A stretch of DNA of 64,000 nucleotides from Perkinsus olseni. Its lineage: Eukaryota; Perkinsozoa; Perkinsida. Location: NCBI GenBank assembly GCA_013115125.1, contig JABANN010000039.1, positions 1-64,000 of the forward strand. The letters are read 5' to 3'. Every line of letters begins with the position of its first letter. Within the stretch, counting starts at the first letter, position 1. Made by a program: the position numbers and the translations under genes. The notes below the pieces were generated by a model, which was not told where the DNA came from, ran no database searches, and was given only the letters and a program-made list of their open reading frames with translations. Of the stretch, positions 11,474 through 25,614 are shown one piece after another.

Positions 11474-12774
11474 GCCGATTGACGTGCATCAGTTTTTCCG
11501 TTTGACTTCATCCGATCGGTTAGCTGAGCTGACTCTGCTAGAGTGCATTTTCGTTCTTTCAGCGGCGGGCTTCCGGGCGTGAAGGTCCCATCCTGCAGAT
11601 CTGTCCCGAACCTCAACTCAGGGCTGCCCAGTCTGCCTGCGTTAGAGGGTGAATTAGTATTCGATAGGCGACCACCACCTATCCGTCAAACTAAACCAAC
11701 TGTGAGACGAGCGTGCGGTGTATGCTGGACCGTCGAGTGTCTGCCTGTGAGTATCATCTCTGCTTTCGTTCAGGTCAGTGTGTTCCTACGATCGAAGTGA
11801 AAATCTATCCGAATTACCAGTGATGTGCCACGAACGGTTCAGATGTAAACTCGAACTCATTTGATTACCCTTGTGGCGTTCAGTGTCTTTGATGACGTCA
11901 TCGACCTGAGGACTCTCCTGCCCTGAATATCTCACTGGGGCAGTCAAATGCCTGTGATAACAAATCTCATAAGAATCAGGTTCATCCATAGCGAATACCC
12001 CTCGCCTCATTCGCAATGCACTATATGGGACTCGGCATTCGCATGCTACTCACCGCGGTACATGTATGCGATTTATGATCATTATTGTGCCAAGTTATTA
12101 CGGAGTTAGCAGCGCCGTTAGACGAAGCCTTTTGGTACACTGCCCTCCTGTTTTCGGAGAATTGAAGTTCAGCCGCTGAACTCTCGAACCCAACAAAGGA
12201 GGAACGTGGATGCATGTTGAGAATGTATCGTGTTCAACTAATAGCATCATCGGGCAATCTACTAGGCGGTGTGGAGCCTATCATGGTCGTACTGAATCTG
12301 ACCGACCTCAAACCAAGCAGCCTGGGAGAGGATGAGTCACTCGGGATAGACGACGCTGCTGAGGATCGCCTCTGAGATGGGCATTGACTTCATGACTCGA
12401 CTTCTCGAAATTTAAGCGGCAAAACCGTGCACCATCTAAGCGACGCCGCGGGAGTGCCTTCTTTGGCCGAGCGTACGCCTCGGCAACGCGACTCTATTCC
12501 ATATAACGCAGAGTTATTCTACGGGTTAAGAAAAGTACAGTATATGCTGTAACTCCCGCCTATCTTACTGATCCGATGACCCCGGCTGGTTCCAGAGCGG
12601 CATGATTCAGTCTCCCTTGCGCATCGAAGTAGGCGAACTCCTGATACATACTGCGACTCAATAGCGAAACAGAAGCCGGCGGATACTTGATATCTTGGCG
12701 GAGGCTGCAGATGTAACGTGGTATTTCCTTCATATGCCGGTCCTCCAACTGATGGGTCTGAAATTGAAAAACAT
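11474..12774. other. intergenic, no gene seen
   Basis: Open frames here are short and lack family resemblance. An even palindrome GATGACGTCATC at about 11888-11900 resembles a CRE-type bZIP site, but this is a single occurrence and may be chance. Confidence 0.4.
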
Positions 12775-12855
12775 GTCAGCTGTGGGATTCGAACCCACGA
12801 GGATTTCTCCACCAGAACTTGAGTCTGGCGCCTTAGACCGCTCGGCCAAACTGAC
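12775..12855 (-). tRNA. tRNA-Leu (anticodon CAA)
   Basis: Minus-strand cloverleaf: acceptor GTCAGTT with AGCTGAC, leucine-type D-arm GGCCGAGCGGTCTAAGGC, anticodon stem CCAGA/TCTGG with loop CTCAAGT (anticodon CAA), long variable arm, and T-arm GTGGG-TTCGAAT-CCCAC. No intron. It stands alone between protein genes. Confidence 0.95.
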
Positions 12856-13406
12856 TGTGCAATTTCATTTTTCAGCCAAAGGGAGAGGCTTCAGGGACGA
12901 AAAAGACATCAACCTCTACCGGCTATCTTCCTCGCTCGAAACTTCGCCCATGCTTCCAAGTCTCGATCGGGCTCTCTGATTATCCGACTTGACCCGGACG
13001 GCTCGTAATGAACCATATAGCCCTCTGGGAGCGTCAGGTTGCCTGCAGGGACACGGCAAGTTCACTCTCGCGAATGGTACAGGGGCAATGCTTCTTCGCT
13101 TGAGTCACGCCATTGCCGTCGCATGACAGAATCCATGTGGGAACTCCTAGCTTGTGCCAACTTCATAGAGGCTACCCATCATTAGCCCAGTCGGCTTCTC
13201 CTCAGAGTCCTCTCCGCCGTAAACAGCGATATACCGTTGATAATTAGAGACGAAGGGGGGCATGGTAGTACGCACTGACGACTCATACCGAGGACGCCCG
13301 CACGTGCGATTGGTACTAGTACAAACAAAAGATCGATAAATCTCCAACGACAGGTTAAATGTGGTCATGTCGCATAAGCGTCATTCAGGCGTGATCGTTA
13401 ACGTCA
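12856..13406. other. intergenic, no gene seen
   Basis: A minus-strand frame at 13147-13368 (73 codons) has no recognisable features. The rest is presumably the 3' flank of the RING gene. Confidence 0.4.
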
Positions 13407-14399
13407 TCAGTCGTAGATCTTTACCACAGAAGATATAGTCTCGCTACAAAGAGGGCACCTGAAATTGTGAGTAGGGGTGGAAGGGAGTGCCACGAAGACG
13501 TACCGCTTGAGTCTTGTATGGCACAGAGCGCAGCAACAGCGGTGGCCACAAGGGACCTGAGAAGAACAACCTGCGCACCGAAAGGGACAGCGTTAGTACT
13601 ATAGCGTGTGTACTCCGGGATGCCATGCACACCACGCAAGCGCTCAGCCGACGCTCTTTCACTTCGGTTTTCGGCGTCGTCAAAAGGATCCTCCTCGGCC
13701 GGGGTATAACTACCACACGAAGCCATGCGCAGGGCCACCACCATGTGGACCCGCTATATTGTCAACAAGATCAGTTGGCCAGCTCATCTTACCGGGAAGA
13801 ACAGGATCCTTTCGCGAGTACTCAATAGGCACCACTTCCGGATTATACGCTGGTGGGGGATTCATAACGTCACACTGAAGTGTAGCTTGCTCGCAGCGAC
13901 GCAGGCTTGTACTGTCCTCACTCCTCCCCACGGTCAGCGGTCCATCCCTCCGTGATAGGGTGAAATGCATGAGTACAGCCAAAAAGGCCGATACTATGCA
14001 AAAGACCATCGTCGTTCTGCCCTCCCCACCCTCAACCTGGATGATCTCCTCGAGCTTCCCTGCAGCCAAGGGCTCTCGAAAGACGTTGCTCATCTTCCTA
14101 ACCCCCGTGCTGAGATCATTGATACGACTGAGAAGGTCGAGGTACTGGTCATCCACCCGGGAGACTAAGTCTTTCTGGTCCTTCACCACCTCATGGACTG
14201 CCGACTGTAGAGCCTTGAGGACCTCCCGATCGATGGAGACTGTTTGACTACTCCTCGCTACGACGTCGACTAGCCAGGTCACGAGCATCATGCCCATGAA
14301 GAGTAAAGCCCATGTTGATGCGATTGCTCGGAAAGTCGGCCGCTGAGGAGGAGAAGGCTCTTCCGCGTGGAAGCCCAACCGAGGCACATTAAGTGACAT
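13407..14399 (-). CDS. Two-pass membrane RING-finger protein
   Basis: The first exon encodes MSLNVPRLGFHAEEP, a membrane segment (WALLFMGMMLVTWLVDVV), about 80 residues predicted to form a coiled coil (VLKALQSAVHEVVKDQKDL and a second heptad stretch), a second membrane segment (MVFCIVSAFLAVLMHFTL) and a Pro-rich region. After a probable short intron the frame continues with RRILLTTPKTEVKERRL and enters a C-terminal RING-HC finger: CVVCMASRSTHAIV, then across a 43-nt intron starting GTACTAAC, PCGHRCCCALCHTRLKRC and PLCSETISS, ending IYD before TGA. Cys/His spacing fits a C3HC4 RING, so an E3 ubiquitin ligase on an internal membrane is likely. Junctions near 13710-13740 and 13573-13660 are approximate. 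Confidence 0.8.
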
Positions 14400-14689
14400 A
14401 ACGAACTATGGCTGGAAATAGCATCAATTAACGGAACCAGATACCTGACGATTCCTGTAGAGTCCCGCTCACAACAAGAGAAGGAAGAACCCAAACACAA
14501 GCATGCTATGGTGGCAGCACTCCTTGCCATGTAAAGCACAGCACGTGTAGGTTGGAGTGGTATCAAATCAATGGTAGGGGTAGAACTCTCTGAACTTATC
14601 ATCGGGATAACCAATGTAAACATACCCCGCAGGGGCCCGTCTCTCCTCATGATGGATCTGAGTAGGATACCTCACGTACAACAGCAGCG

Positions 14690-15766
14690 GTCGGCTTAGA
14701 AGGAAGCTGGGAGCAGACGACCCACCAGTCTCCTTCCCCGAGCCCCGTTATAAAACGGTTGGCCGTACTCGCCATTATGCGTCCGGTACATCGGGAGCTT
14801 GTCGAATGCCCAGGCGGCTCTAGCATAGGCCTCGCTTGATGAACAGCTCAGAGGGGCGGAGGAATTAGTGTTGGTACTGGGTGAAGGTAGCCCTCAGTCT
14901 AGGGAATCCAAGGTTGACGAGCGTACCTCTTATGAGTTGACCGAGATTTCACCGTGTAGAGAGTGCTTTTGGATCTGCTACTCCGACTGCTACTACTGCC
15001 ACAACGGGATGACCTCGAGGCCGCCCTAATGGACCTGGACTAGGCCTCCCACGCAGCCCCCAACCACCGTCCTCTCACCTAGGGGTCGAAGCAACCCTCT
15101 CTCGGTAGCGAGATGGTTGTATCCATGGATGAGGGGGAAGCGGCCTGGCAGAGCGGACCAACTAGCCAGAATCCCCCGTTTTAGAGCCATCCACTTCCCG
15201 AACGCTTTTGTATCCCGAAAAGCGGGTTCCATCCTGTGCCGCCGCGCTCCTGTATTCCGGTAGAAGGCGCTCACTCGGTCCCCTAAGAAGCATGCCTCAA
15301 CGGACATACAGCTCAAGCCAGCCGGGGTGGTGCTACCGTCTGCCCCTGCTGGTCGCCAACGCGTTAGTGTAGCTTGGCAGCTGCCAACCTCATGGCTGTT
15401 GCACGGAACATACTGGCCGACTAAGGAGAGCATGGTAGTCAACGCAGAACCGCAGTATCTCCCAAGTCCTACTCGTGTTGGAGCTTTTACCGAACGCCCT
15501 GACCTCGGGAGCCCCCATAGGACCGTTAACAGCGTAAGCCGTCTAAGAACACTCCACTCCAGAGCAGTCATTGACCGTGCCGATTCACCTGCGTGCCACG
15601 CCAGTCTACCGGCCCAGGCAGAGGCTTGCCAGCTCCTCTGGGAGGCCTTCGGTAGGTCGGACCTCTCGGCGCTATCAACGGCAGCATGCTGTGAACTGCA
15701 GTAAAAAGCTGGCAGCGGATCCTCGCCATCCCAGCCCCTTAGCCGCCACGCAATTCGCCAAGACAT
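14690..15766 (-). CDS. Possible gene of unknown function
   Basis: I do not recognise this gene. Two signals support coding on the minus strand: a long open frame at 15026-15766 (246 codons, no ATG at its start), and an exon-like stretch at about 14700-14880 encoding SSSEAYARAAWAFDKLPMY and GEYGQPFYNGARGRRLVG before a stop. A competing plus-strand frame (15327-15704) overlaps the first part, so the real structure is unclear. It lies between the METTL9-like gene and the RING gene, all in the same orientation. Confidence 0.35.
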
Positions 15767-15783
15767 GACAGAAACTCTTGAGG

Positions 15784-18470
15784 TCAGATCCGGTCGCCGG
15801 GATCGACCCTGGTAAGGACAAAAACAGCATCATCAAGCGGCAGAATGGGAGCACTGACAGGACCCGTACAGAGGTACGGACATCGAGTGAAGGCCGCCAG
15901 CTCGAACAGACCGGTAGGAGCTACATACTCCGACCTGATATATTCCGGGTGCCGGAACGGGTGCGAGTCTCGCACTGCGAACGCAGTCGGGGAGCCTTAC
16001 CAGAAAGATCTTGCTGCTTCCTCGAAGGACGCGTTGCGGGACAGGACCTGATAGAGGACAATACTCATCCACCACCCATGAACGCTACGGTGCCTCCGAA
16101 TGAACTGAACTCAGACTAAGAAGCGTGCTTTCTCTTAGGCAAAATCAAATACTTATCGTTCCTCGCGGCCTAATGCGAGTTTGAAGTCTGACAGGGTATA
16201 GATTTTATCACGAAACATAGCATGTTTACTCAAAACAGTCATATTCGAAACGGTTGCTGGTATACGGTCAAGAATGCTCCAATACCGTTCAATCGGGTTT
16301 ATATTCGGCGAGTTCAGGAGCGAACTCATGAGCTTTCTGCCGGTGACACCGGCCCGGTGTCCCGGTGTGTAAAACCTTTTGTAAGAAAGGAAAAGACTTC
16401 TTTCTCAACTTGAGAAGGTGAGAATCTCCTTGAGAATCTCAAGGAAATCCCTGGTAAACTTGCTGACGTGGGACGGAGCAATATCTTGCATGAATACCGG
16501 GCAACCCTCCTTCGGGCGACCTCCCAGGCTTCCGATACCACGGGAAGAAGCATCTGTCGAGGAGGTCAGTGTACCCGCATCGTTCACTAGTAAGCCTTGA
16601 GACCTTGACACCCTCAGGGTGTCACCCTGCGAACACTTCGTTCATAGCATTACGGCGCATCCCCTCGAATCACGACTCCACGTTCGGCTACATGCCTTCC
16701 TCAGCAACAAGTGGTCCCGAAGGGTAACGTTTCGCAGTAACGTAACTTGCGGAAAAGGGAGGCCGGTGACTGGCTGCAAACCACTGACCAGAGTAGCGGG
16801 GTCTGAAATTAACGTGCGGCGTGACCAGCAGCCACGGCGAAACCGGCCTCGCATCCACCGACATGAGGCAGGAACCTTGCCAGAGCGACGGTTGACCGCG
16901 CCGGTCACCTGCTGGATTGGCCATACGGGAGCCACACCCTAGGCGGAGTAACGCCGATACTGCCGACTCTCATGATCTTCCCTATACCCTTAAGCATCTT
17001 GCACCTGGTATTTGCGCTTTCTCTCCTCACCACGGTCATCGAGCAACTCCCCCTCGACTTTCCTATTCTCTATGACGTAGCGGACTTCTTATACTACCCA
17101 CGCCTCCTCTGGTAAACCTTTGAAGGGTCGTCCAAGTGTTCCTCAATAGTAATGGTGGTCCCTTCCGAGCTCCTTCGCCATTCGAGGCTCTTAGCCCTTT
17201 CAAGCCTCTTAACTATGACGGCTCTCTCGGTGTCGGTGAGGCGCAATTTCTGTGGCACAGTAACGAGATGAAATGTGTTGCCTAAGAAATCTACACGGTC
17301 CGAGGGAGCGATTCTTCCTCTCGCCTAGATATATCAGTATGCACGCTGCTCACTCCCTCGTGCTCTCGTCTGAGCCTGACCACATCTCAGCGGAGCAATT
17401 TTGGTTCTGCAGGGCAGGGAGTAGTCAAAATAGAGATCATAACGGAAATTAGTCTGCCGAGCACCAAGTTTTATGCAACGTACACAACTCCCATACTGTG
17501 AGTGATACCACTTCACATCGGGCACTACAATACTAGGAGGCCATGCTACTAAAGAGGATTATCTCAGGTATCTAGTTCCGAGCTTACTAGTCGCTCCTGC
17601 CCTTGCTCCTTGTGATCGTTCCGTAAAGCATCTAGTTGAGCCAGAGGTAGGGGGAGAGATATTGCCACCGTTCCCCCAGGGACCACCTATCAGTGGTCCC
17701 AGCACGCAGTCAAGGCGGGCGGGATGGACCACGGGGCTCACCAGCTCTGCTATGCGTCCAAGTAGTTTCCTAGGGGACTTGCACCTGCCGAGCAAACCTT
17801 CGGAGAGGGCAAGGAAGTTGTGGGGATTCTCACCTGTCCAAAACATTAAGACAGAATACGGCGTCGAATTGGCGGTGGTCAGGAGAGACCTCGGCCAACG
17901 TAGGATCCAAAGTACGGACTGCACGGATACCTTTCTGTCGCAGACGACGGCACATCCTGAAGGATTTTGAAACGGTCAAACTCGCCATGTGCGGTACGGT
18001 ATGATGCTTTCGCTGACATCCCACGTGGTGAGGTGGCCACGGGAGCTACAGCCCTACATTTTTGAGACTTCAGTAGCAGTCACACCACCGGTGTGGAAGA
18101 TATTCATGAATTGGGCGGTAAGGTCTCCACAGCCGGCCCCAATGTCGAGACACCTGTAGTGCCTCATAAGACCTTCAAGGTCCAGCGCACTCGCCTCCAA
18201 AACCCTCCGCCATTGGCCTGGAGTAGAGGCAATATGTAATGCTACTTATAATCTCAGCCTCGGGATGGATACGGAATAAACGTATTGGCGACGTAGCCGA
18301 CAGACGAGGCAATCCACCCACCCTCGCTGAGCATGAAGAGCCTTGGACGCTGGAGGACTGCCTGGACCTGCGAACCGCCCTGTGGCCCAGCTGGAGTAGG
18401 TATTGTGTGGAGGTAGTACATCGTAGTGATAGATGCAGGGACAAAGCGATAGTGTGGAGATCCAAGTAAA
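15784..18470 (-). CDS. METTL9: METTL9/DREV-type methyltransferase, split by transposon
   Basis: METTL9-family enzymes methylate histidine in HxH motifs using S-adenosylmethionine. Minus-strand exons, in order: RPRLFMLSEGGWIASS (about 18300-18360); EASALDLEGLMRHYRC leading into the SAM-binding motif LDIGAGCGDLTAQFMNIF and ATEVS (18070-18200); then RAVRTLDPTLAEVS and FDAVFCLNVLDR (17840-17990); then CKSPRKLLGRIAEL (about 17755-17800). The C-terminal family signature AAFTRCPYLC and LDDAVFVLTRVDPGDRI ends at TGA 15784-15786. Between these lie about 1.6 kb that contain a Tc1/mariner-type element, so the intron was enlarged by transposition, or the gene has been disrupted. The exon that should carry the RVILALVLPF-like strand was not found, which leaves the gene's integrity open. 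The 5' end is also unresolved; the open frame at 18777-19608 could be its first exons. Confidence 0.75.
16339..16359 (+). repeat. 7-1-7-6 palindromic insertion unit
   Basis: X = GCCGGTG, spacer A, exact reverse complement CACCGGC, then CCGGTG. It lies inside the Tc1/mariner transposase, between the codons for FTRDFLE and LNSPNINP, where the family has only a short linker. Confidence 0.9.
16607..16627 (+). repeat. 7-1-7-6 palindromic insertion unit
   Basis: X = ACACCCT, spacer C, exact reverse complement AGGGTGT, then CACCCT. It lies inside the Tc1/mariner element. Confidence 0.9.
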
Positions 18471-18776
18471 GCAACGGTAGAGTAATGATACTGCCGAGCT
18501 GAAGATCAGGAAGAGACCTGTGGGGGGCGGGGGGCTCCCGCCGATAGCGGCGCCGAACGATAGATAAAATTACTAGATAGTTGCAGCCTCGGGCCAAACG
18601 ATGAAAGCAGTAGTAATGCGTGCAACAGGAACTAGCGAGCACCCCACTATCGGCAGGGCAACACGTCCTGGTACCGCCAGTCGCATGCCCAAAGCGGTTG
18701 ATAATATAAAACTTTGTGAAATGAGTGGTATCGGTCCTAGCGCTGTGGCTACCGCTTCCACTGCCCGTCACCTCAC

Positions 18777-19608
18777 CTCTCAGGATTCCTCACATGCCGA
18801 GTGATGAAGTCACATAGCTCGTCATCATCAGCACTCAGAGGTACCTGAGCGCCTACGGATGCTCGGAGGAACGGTTCGCTCGGAAAGCCACTATGACACC
18901 ATCCCCGGGACGTTAGAGCTCTCCCCACCCATTTCTCAGCAAGATCGCCTCCCAATGCATCAACCTCTACTGCGTATCGCAAGCGTATCCTCATAGTATT
19001 GTAATCTAGGCCAGGATAGGCCGAGGGTAGTCCATCAGCGTTCGCCCGTCTGTAGGGTAGCGGATCATCGTCTATCACCAAGGGGCCTGCCGTAGAACAG
19101 TCGTAAGGGCTCCATAATACGGGGTCACGCCCCTTACGCGTCGCCAAGGCAAGCATTTGCCGAAAATAATCCCCTCGAGCCGTCATGGTACGTTCTGACA
19201 AAGTCCCACTTAATGACCCCCCACTACACGGTTACCAACCCAAGACTGATGGTGATGCTCACAACAGCATTTTGGTAAACATAATAGTACACCATGCTAC
19301 GCTGGCACGACCTTTTGAAGGCTCCCGCTCTTCCCAGGCGCCCCCTGAGATGAAGGGTTGCTATGACCGCAGATGCCCAGCATCCTCAGCAGCCGAACTA
19401 TAGGGGCAACATCGTCCTGCTTCTTAAGTCTCGAAGTGTGGGACGCAATAGGGAGCTTCAACACTGGCCTATTAGAGTTTAGGTCCAGCAGCGCGGGGAT
19501 ATCTGGGCAACGGGCGAGATGACAACCCACCAGCAGCAGCGGCACCGAGGCGGTAGGAAGGGTATCACGGAATTTAGCAGTAGGAATTACCTTCACTTCC
19601 ACCGACAT
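18777..19608 (-). CDS. Unrecognised coding exons upstream of METTL9
   Basis: I do not recognise this product. The start at 19608 opens MSVEVKVIPTAKFRDTLP and runs about 95 codons (LLLVGCHLARCPDIPALLD, SRLKKQDDVAPIVRLLRML) to a probable splice near 19345. A second exon (about 18780-19185) encodes GDYFRQMLALATRKGRDP, LGGDLAEKWVGRALTSRGW and ADDDELCDFITRHVRNPER. Codon content and lack of stops argue for real coding. Same strand and about 300 bp from the first METTL9-like exon, so it may be the 5' part of that gene or a separate gene. Confidence 0.55.
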
Positions 19609-20322
19609 CCTGACCAGCCATATCAGTAGGATAGTCAACCACTAACCGGACCTAACCGAACCATCTTCTCATCTGCAACCTCTATTTTGCGAGTGAACGC
19701 TGCATCGTGACAATCCGGAAATCCTATTGACCTGTTTTCGAGTGGGAAGAAAATGGGGGACCAGGATTCGAACCCGGGACCAATCGGTGAGTGGCATTAC
19801 CGGCTCCTTATATCCATATATCGGTTTAACCACTTTAGTATTCCTCAAAGCCTTCTTGATAAACTCATCGCCCCTGTACAGGAACCTCCGCCTCTCTCGC
19901 GACTTCTTGATCTTGTGACACTGCCGAGGAAGGCAACTCTTGCAAGGACCGTCCCCAACGGCCGGGGGACCCCAAAGTTTTATGGATTGCGGAGCGAGAA
20001 TGCTTACTGATATATCCCCTTTAGTCGCGTACTGCGCTAACCGCTCGCCTAGGTCCTTCGGCTTGTCTTCTCTAAGATAAGGAATTCATCGACCACTACT
20101 ACTCCCGTTCAGTGCGGTGATCGGAACAGTGTGCGCGGAGAGGGAACAAAAGAAGACATTCATAGGCGGTCCTCTTACTTGGAGCCTTTGGCAGCACTTC
20201 GACCATGGCCCGCCCTTGGAGCTATGGCAGCCTCCTGCAAGTTGCTGTAATTTCCGTTATTAACAAGGGGCGCCCTGAGGGGAGGCCTACCCACAGACGA
20301 GCAACAAGCACAGGCTGGTCAC
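19609..20322. other. intergenic with a degenerate tRNA
   Basis: No protein gene is supported. The only feature is the tRNA-like relic at 19754-19847. Confidence 0.4.
19754..19847 (-). pseudogene. tRNA-like relic (intact B box only)
   Basis: On the minus strand a good T-arm (CCGGG-TTCGAAT-CCTGG) and a TCCCCCA acceptor end are present, and a GTGGTTAA D-loop-like segment lies upstream. The acceptor pairs only 5 of 7 positions and no clean anticodon arm forms without assuming an odd intron. A decayed tRNA is the best reading, with an intron-bearing tRNA as the alternative. Confidence 0.35.
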
Positions 20323-21008
20323 TCACCCTCCTAGGATATCAGGCTTCCTAACGCCGGATTGGTGGAGTCGCTGAAAGGACGTCCCTTTACTCGGAATGGG
20401 ATGGCCATGAGGACTACTCACCACATCATCCCTCTGAGCATGGCCGGGTATCCACCCGGGCGTATTGATGAACTGGGGCCCTCCTTTAACGGTCTTCCTC
20501 TGATGGAAGAACTCAAGACTCATTTCCGTGTCTTGTCTTGATCCTCGTCTAGGACGATCGACCTGACTGCTTTGACGACCCGCTTGCTGAGGCATCCGAT
20601 TTAGTTCATGAAAAAGGCAAGTAACCTGCAAGTATCCCCAAGGCGTACCATACCTGGTGTGCGACTGAAGCAAGGATCGCGGTATTCCAGTAGCGCCCAT
20701 CGGGACTTCTAATGTTCACACATGTCCCCTTCGCTGATGCAACAGTTCTGTTATGAATGGCCGCCAAGAAGCAACGCCACAGCCTGCCGAGCAAGATTTG
20801 TAGACCATTTCCGGACTGCCTGGGGAACTCCGAGAGAGCAAGATGGCGCAAGAATCCGAGGAATCGGATCGCCGAGTTCAAGTCAGTGTGCCGGCCGAAG
20901 GCTGGACTGCTCACACTTCTGCTCAGGGAAAGCAGCTCCTCCCTCATTTTTAATGGGAGTAGCATACTCGAGTTGCACTCCACCTTGTTAATTGCCCATT
21001 TTCAGTAG
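20323..21008. other. Overlapping open frames, coding strand unclear
   Basis: A plus-strand frame from ATG 20757 to 21008 encodes a basic 83-residue product (MAAKKQRHSLPSKICRPF), and minus-strand frames at 20606-20983 and 20323-20700 encode longer unrecognised peptides. They overlap, so at most one is real. No family match is evident. Confidence 0.3.
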
Positions 21009-21304
21009 GGGTGGCGTTGTGTTGGGAAGTTACCTCTGGTGGGGCACTGTGAGTCGATGCCAAGGGTCGGGGGACGCCAACACTAAGGCGTAGTATCTTC
21101 GTGGAGGGCAGCCCTATCACCCTCTTCATATGCATAGTCATGGCGTACTTAATCGGTACGAAAAGTCTTGGCATTCCGGTGGTCTTCGATGAACTGATTA
21201 TGATACTCAGAATTGACTCTGGAACCGCCTTTTACGTGTACAAAGCAAATCCAGAATCATTTTACTGCAAAAGGGGTCTCTAATCACCATCAGTTGTGAT
21301 CGTG

Positions 21305-23988
<2,684 letters not shown>

Positions 23989-24686
23989 ACAGACTCATTC
24001 TGTCCTGCCAATCGTTCGTGCTTCCCATTCGGCCCCGGGCGCTACTGGGAATCACCAAACTACCGTTCTCAGGAAACATTGAGGATCGAGAATCCCTCGG
24101 AGTCGGATGGTCATGAGGTGCCGGAGGTGAGCACGGGTTGTCTCCATCTCTAGCATCCCTCACAAGCCTGCACCGTCCCTTCACTGCAGACGTCCTTGGC
24201 GGTCATAGCGGAGGTCTATTCTCCACGACCCAAGCCCACCGACCTCTCTCCGAGACACGAGACGAAGAACGACATTACGGCATTTGCACCACTCTAGGTC
24301 ATCTTCCTCATGGTACAGCTGGAGTCTTGTTCGGCTCGCGAATGAGTGGATGAGCAGAAATTGTGTCTCCAAAATACGGTCAGCGTTGTTGAGTGCTCAA
24401 TGGGGGTGAATTCCTGTGCCATACAATGCTAGTACTAGGCTTAGTTGCGCTAGATATGCCCATTGTTCACTCTATTACTAAGTTGAGTATCCAAACCTAT
24501 CATTCAAGTTGCCTCTTGTGCTGCAAGCCCGTAATCGTCATCGTGTGCGGAGTAAGCTGGAGTCGTCGGTGAGATGGCAGACCTAGGAGTAGTTTACGCC
24601 GCCCAAAAAGGCAATAGGGACGTCGTTATTCTCACGGGCAAGTTTGACGAGGGGGTAGCGTTGGTAGGTGCATTGGCTTTGTATCA
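23989..24686. other. 3' flank of MTHFR, start of accessory region
   Basis: No gene supported. The last part carries the 5' flank shared by the following gene family, including a GGTAGGTG box just before its start codon. Confidence 0.5.
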
Positions 24687-25614
24687 ATGACCACCCTATG
24701 CGATCGCGCCGAGCTGAGACGGGCTACGAGCAGCGTCCTTCACTATGTCGCCAGCAAGATGAGGGGTATGCCCGAAGACTGCCTGTCTGAGGTATGGACT
24801 ATGGCGCACCCACAGGTCGAGGGGCTGGAGAGGGCTAGCAGGGTCTGCGTGTCCGCTCAAGAAGGGGATGGGTCTCCAGCACTCGACGGTGAGGTTTTGG
24901 ACCTGCGCACTAGGACTCATCGCCAAGACACATCAAGCGATAGTTTCTTCTGGAGACTCGATTACGAGGAAGAATCACTGAACTTGGTCTTTGCGGAGGG
25001 TCCAGGAGGTGGTGCCATTTGTGTTCGCACTACGGAGGAGTTCCTATACGTATTGAGCCGTGTGGATGGCTACTATCGCTTTCCACGGTCCCTTGGTTTC
25101 ATTCGAGAAGGATATGGTCTTTCCGAAAAACATCGCTTCTCACTGCGGCCGTGGTCTGGGGACGATCGAAGGAGGAATCATATATCCTCCGCTACCAGTT
25201 GCGTCAACGCCTGCATCTACGCGACCACAACTGACTTGGACAGAGACGGTCTCTGAGAGACCGAAGCGACATTTTGGTGGAAATCGATGTTGGACACGAT
25301 ATTGGGCGATTCAGGACCGTAGGTTGTGGGGATTTGTATTCTGTTTCAGCGGCGATGCTGATTGGTGGGGCTTCCCTATTCTGGCTGGATGGTGAGGATC
25401 CCTCTAATGCATAAAAGTGGACCCGTGGCCTTGGTGGCCTTGGCTCCAAGGACAGCTGCACCCCCTTCCTTCAGCATCATGGAGTACAGTTCACAACCCT
25501 CACCGTGAGTAACCAGGTCGCCTGGCTCGGCGTCTGGATGCTGCAACAAGAGAGGTACGTGGACCTCATCACAGAGACCAGCCTTGCCGTCATCATATGC
25601 CATGACTGAGGCTC
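24687..25614 (+). pseudogene. Array family copy 1, C-terminally truncated
   Basis: Starts MTTLCDRAELRRATSS like the other copies and reads open to 25256. The frame then breaks because a 14-nt palindromic unit (25241-25261) has inserted after the codons for TTDLDRD. Sequence similarity continues in a shifted frame through the WLDG and GLGGLGSKD segments to about 25600, where similarity to the family stops before the conserved C-terminus. It shares with the copy at 44918 an in-frame TAA in place of the Tyr codon of AYKW and an extra GLGGLG repeat, which suggests gene conversion or a recent common ancestor. Confidence 0.75.
25241..25261 (+). repeat. 7-1-7-6 unit, paralogue-verified 14-nt insertion
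   Basis: X = CAGAGAC, spacer G, exact reverse complement GTCTCTG, then AGAGAC. The copy at 32666 has GACTTGGACAGAGAC joined directly to CGAAGCG here, exactly 14 nt shorter. The insertion shifts the frame of the gene copy. Confidence 0.95.

Larger units (their letters stand above)
16131..17290 (-). mobile_element. Decayed Tc1/mariner-type DNA transposon
   Basis: Minus-strand fragments match an IS630-Tc1-mariner transposase. An HTH-like N-terminal segment (KLRLTDTERAVIVKRLERA, about 17160-17260) comes first. A catalytic Asp segment follows (VFMQDIAPSHVSKFTRDFLE, about 16440-16510). The third catalytic segment is LNSPNINPIERYWSILDR at about 16255-16320, ending GREER then a stop near 16165. Imperfect terminal repeats with the core TTAGGCAA occur at 16131-16143 and, inverted, at 17278-17290, so the element is about 1.16 kb. 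TA target duplication is not clear. The reading frame is broken, and two 7-1-7-6 palindromic units are inserted within it, one right between the second and third catalytic segments. Confidence 0.8.

Noticed and set aside
11888-11900. GATGACGTCATC as a CRE regulatory site
   Set aside because: Single occurrence far from a gene start; a 12-bp even palindrome can occur by chance.
15026-15766. A 246-codon open frame as a confident gene
   Set aside because: No ATG start, no family resemblance and a competing frame on the other strand; kept only as a low-confidence feature.
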